Made by a program: the position numbers and the translations under genes. Shown here one piece after another: positions 63,501 to 64,000 of a stretch of DNA of 64,000 bases. The stretch comes from Pythium myriotylum (Eukaryota > Oomycota > Peronosporomycetes > Pythiales > Pythiaceae), in assembly GCA_023091665.1 (NCBI GenBank), contig JALJCQ010000013.1, positions 1,860,001-1,924,000 of the forward strand, read 5' to 3'. Each line of letters starts with the position of its first letter. The stretch's first letter is position 1. The notes under the pieces are model-generated. The model searched no databases and was not told the origin of the DNA. It saw only the letters and a program-made list of their open reading frames with translations.

Positions 63501-64000
63501 GTCTCGTCACTGTCCCCATTGACTTCGACATCGCAGAAGATCAGCTAGAGGAAATCGTGAACTTGGCCGCTTGCAACCGCTCGGTCGACAAAACGGACAT
63601 GAATGCCCACTCATCACGCAGTCACAGCATTTTTGGGCTTACGATTCGCGGTGTGAACGAAGTTCAGAATACGGAAGTCGAAGGTACTCTTAGTCTTGTG
63701 GATCTGGCTGGCAGTGAACGTCTGAGTCGCTCGAACGCCACGGGTGATCGTCTGAAAGAGGCGCAGGCCATCAACAAGTCACTGAGCGCAATGGCCGATG
63801 TATTTCAGGCTCTCGCGAAGAAGTCAGCTCACGTACCGTACCGAAACAGCAAGCTCACTTACGTCCTGCAGCCGGCACTCTCCGGAGACGGCAAGACCCT
63901 CATGATGGTCAACCTCTCGCCAACTTTCCAATCAATTGACGAGTCGATCTGCAGCTTACGATTTGCGCAAAACGTGAGTCAGTGCGAACTCGGCGCCCCA
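60563..64000 (+). CDS. Kinesin-14 family C-terminal motor protein (partial)
   Basis: A minus-end-directed microtubule motor by family. The frame is open from the ATG at 60563 to the right edge (1146 codons), so the 3' end is missing. Residues 1-330 are Ser/Ala-rich and disordered. About 340-800 is coiled coil. The neck and motor begin near residue 806: ELRGNIRVHVRLRPF, the kinesin-14 form of the start. The P-loop is FAYGQTGSGKTHTMQG (about 893), switch I NAHSSRSHSIF (about 1013) and switch II LSLVDLAGSER (about 1047), all intact. The C-terminal position of the motor plus the neck sequence identifies kinesin-14 (Ncd/Kar3 type). The window stops within the last motor helices. Confidence 0.95.
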   Translation, partial: MDEPSATSVEAEQELENQLSRIKVRCDSDSIHSSSGSTVSTQSGGSAASSPLNESAAANANLSAPASPPRTPTRKTRVAFADDEEKSAVPPPAHASSSAVAAAQRFGVAKPVVGVRRVVSSTDLPGRIRSNNGRLADAAAQSESKPKKLSSTETRRAYALSVKARMAGNANVDDGVAVRKPLLRKRSSGSSQGSESGTSLNNPTTSLLPAPGTLELITPSIIMTPRQRRDSIASTTSSVSSIASSPSTTSSVSNMSARSGRSSATTATTASRLHRTKSATATPAAAASSSSTSTSRSPGKLSSGVPPPKVAVMQKLLQASNSDTKDARVDADLVKQLKQQYVLAEQGVQLLLKPAHGTMPPSPMRGAEAEVRRLKSGMKTLNEHSVALMLACEVLQRQQDAQQDEISQMQLVNDQLMREMEILAAANKRSSELSMPLSGDSKSVGEEVLEADCREVSSSEDGSDSTGSRGISADSSLSAFVNEMLRKATEKIEEKWKARFAEKLAEHEWALAVERERASASVMSNSRLVTETKHEKEDELKALREENISVKLENKQLSIEMAALHTDLDYLKSQLSQQDEIRNSSSFWEKTTDLAKQNRTLTEELTLTQQNAKKLDEAIKDLRTQNQALRAENEDCVKRTKEFELEKQMLQDQLAQVTTKFDDEKTRREQFQINVEQLTVENTALYAQMVALQATHEAKMEELRASFEKRNVILAGEMRALEAQNRLMRRKDLSGASEVRSHASSSSGQLSAEAEREFDARLQQVTDELLSVRQELVARTDQITELERKVADGEILRRKLHNTIQELRGNIRVHVRLRPFLRSDGEEARAEVPRSAIRCDTFGGTISTNVEKPHTFAFDKVYGQSESQEAVFSDVADFIQSALDGYNVCIFAYGQTGSGKTHTMQGSGKAQMRGIIPRALQLIINSCRELSTQGWQYTLDVTFFEIYNETIRDLLCSAYGGSDGKYNIRTDKRGKNYVEGLVTVPIDFDIAEDQLEEIVNLAACNRSVDKTDMNAHSSRSHSIFGLTIRGVNEVQNTEVEGTLSLVDLAGSERLSRSNATGDRLKEAQAINKSLSAMADVFQALAKKSAHVPYRNSKLTYVLQPALSGDGKTLMMVNLSPTFQSIDESICSLRFAQNVSQCELGAP

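Noticed and set aside
1..64000. CRISPR arrays, rRNA or tRNA genes, bacterial insertion sequences and operons
   Set aside because: I saw no direct-repeat arrays, no cloverleaf or rRNA-like blocks and no transposase genes; the gene structures are eukaryotic throughout. A tRNAscan or Infernal run would settle the RNA part.

Overview
The window looks like a gene-dense stretch of a eukaryotic nuclear genome, most probably an oomycete (a Phytophthora/Pythium-type stramenopile). The evidence is: short GT-AG introns, mostly 40-90 bp; about 40 protein genes in 64 kb on both strands; plain eukaryotic housekeeping genes (Mago nashi, Nup85, GCN5, DP, TRAPPC8, Rab5, ORMDL, NDUFB2); a START-like/FYVE/GAF protein of the kind oomycetes have in large numbers; decayed stand-alone RNase H modules; and centriole/flagellum genes that fit a zoospore-forming organism. 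The taxon is an inference, because no rRNA or marker gene is present. Gene models were spliced by hand. For each one the exon lengths sum to whole codons and the joined protein follows the family.

Region 1-10 kb: a partial hypothetical gene, mitochondrial Xaa-Pro aminopeptidase 3 (five exons, minus), ribosome-biogenesis factor NSA2, and mitochondrial trifunctional-enzyme beta thiolase. A 2.5 kb gene-poor stretch follows, with two tandem decayed RNase H modules, then mitochondrial ribosomal protein bL9m, a small coiled-coil protein and a six-exon MGMT-type DNA alkyltransferase. Region 10-24 kb: an RsuA/RluB-type pseudouridine synthase, Nup85 head-to-head with an ARL2-binding (BART) protein, an RCC1-repeat protein, a UEV (Mms2-like), a lamin-tail/PI-synthase-like membrane fusion, GCN5, a family-16 methyltransferase, an NMNAT-like enzyme and D-aminoacyl-tRNA deacylase. 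Region 24-31 kb: long-chain acyl-CoA synthetase, NDUFB2, a tandem AAA ATPase of the AFG2/SPATA5 type and a membrane-anchored cyclophilin. A 260-bp mariner-type MITE follows at 30907-31166.

Region 31-48 kb: a gamma-type PI4-kinase-like protein, a protein that matches the centriole-assembly factor STIL/Ana2/SAS-5, a coiled-coil protein, TRAPPC8, ORMDL, Rab5, Mago nashi (six exons) and the E2F partner DP, then two very small divergent genes. Region 48-64 kb: a PSP1-domain protein, the START-like/FYVE/GAF protein, a small membrane protein, an unusual SDR with an inserted Cys4 element, uracil phosphoribosyltransferase, a small FYVE protein and a kinesin-14 that runs off the right edge.

The genes are not an operon-like system. 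Shared themes are mitochondrial function (XPNPEP3, HADHB, bL9m, NDUFB2), phosphoinositide and membrane traffic (PI4K, PI-synthase-like, Rab5, TRAPPC8, two FYVE proteins, ORMDL) and centriole/microtubule biology (STIL-like, BART, kinesin-14). The most novel candidates are the STIL-like gene, the lamin-tail/degenerate PI-synthase fusion, the MITE, the decayed RNase H tandem and a 75-residue microprotein with a textbook Atg8-binding motif.
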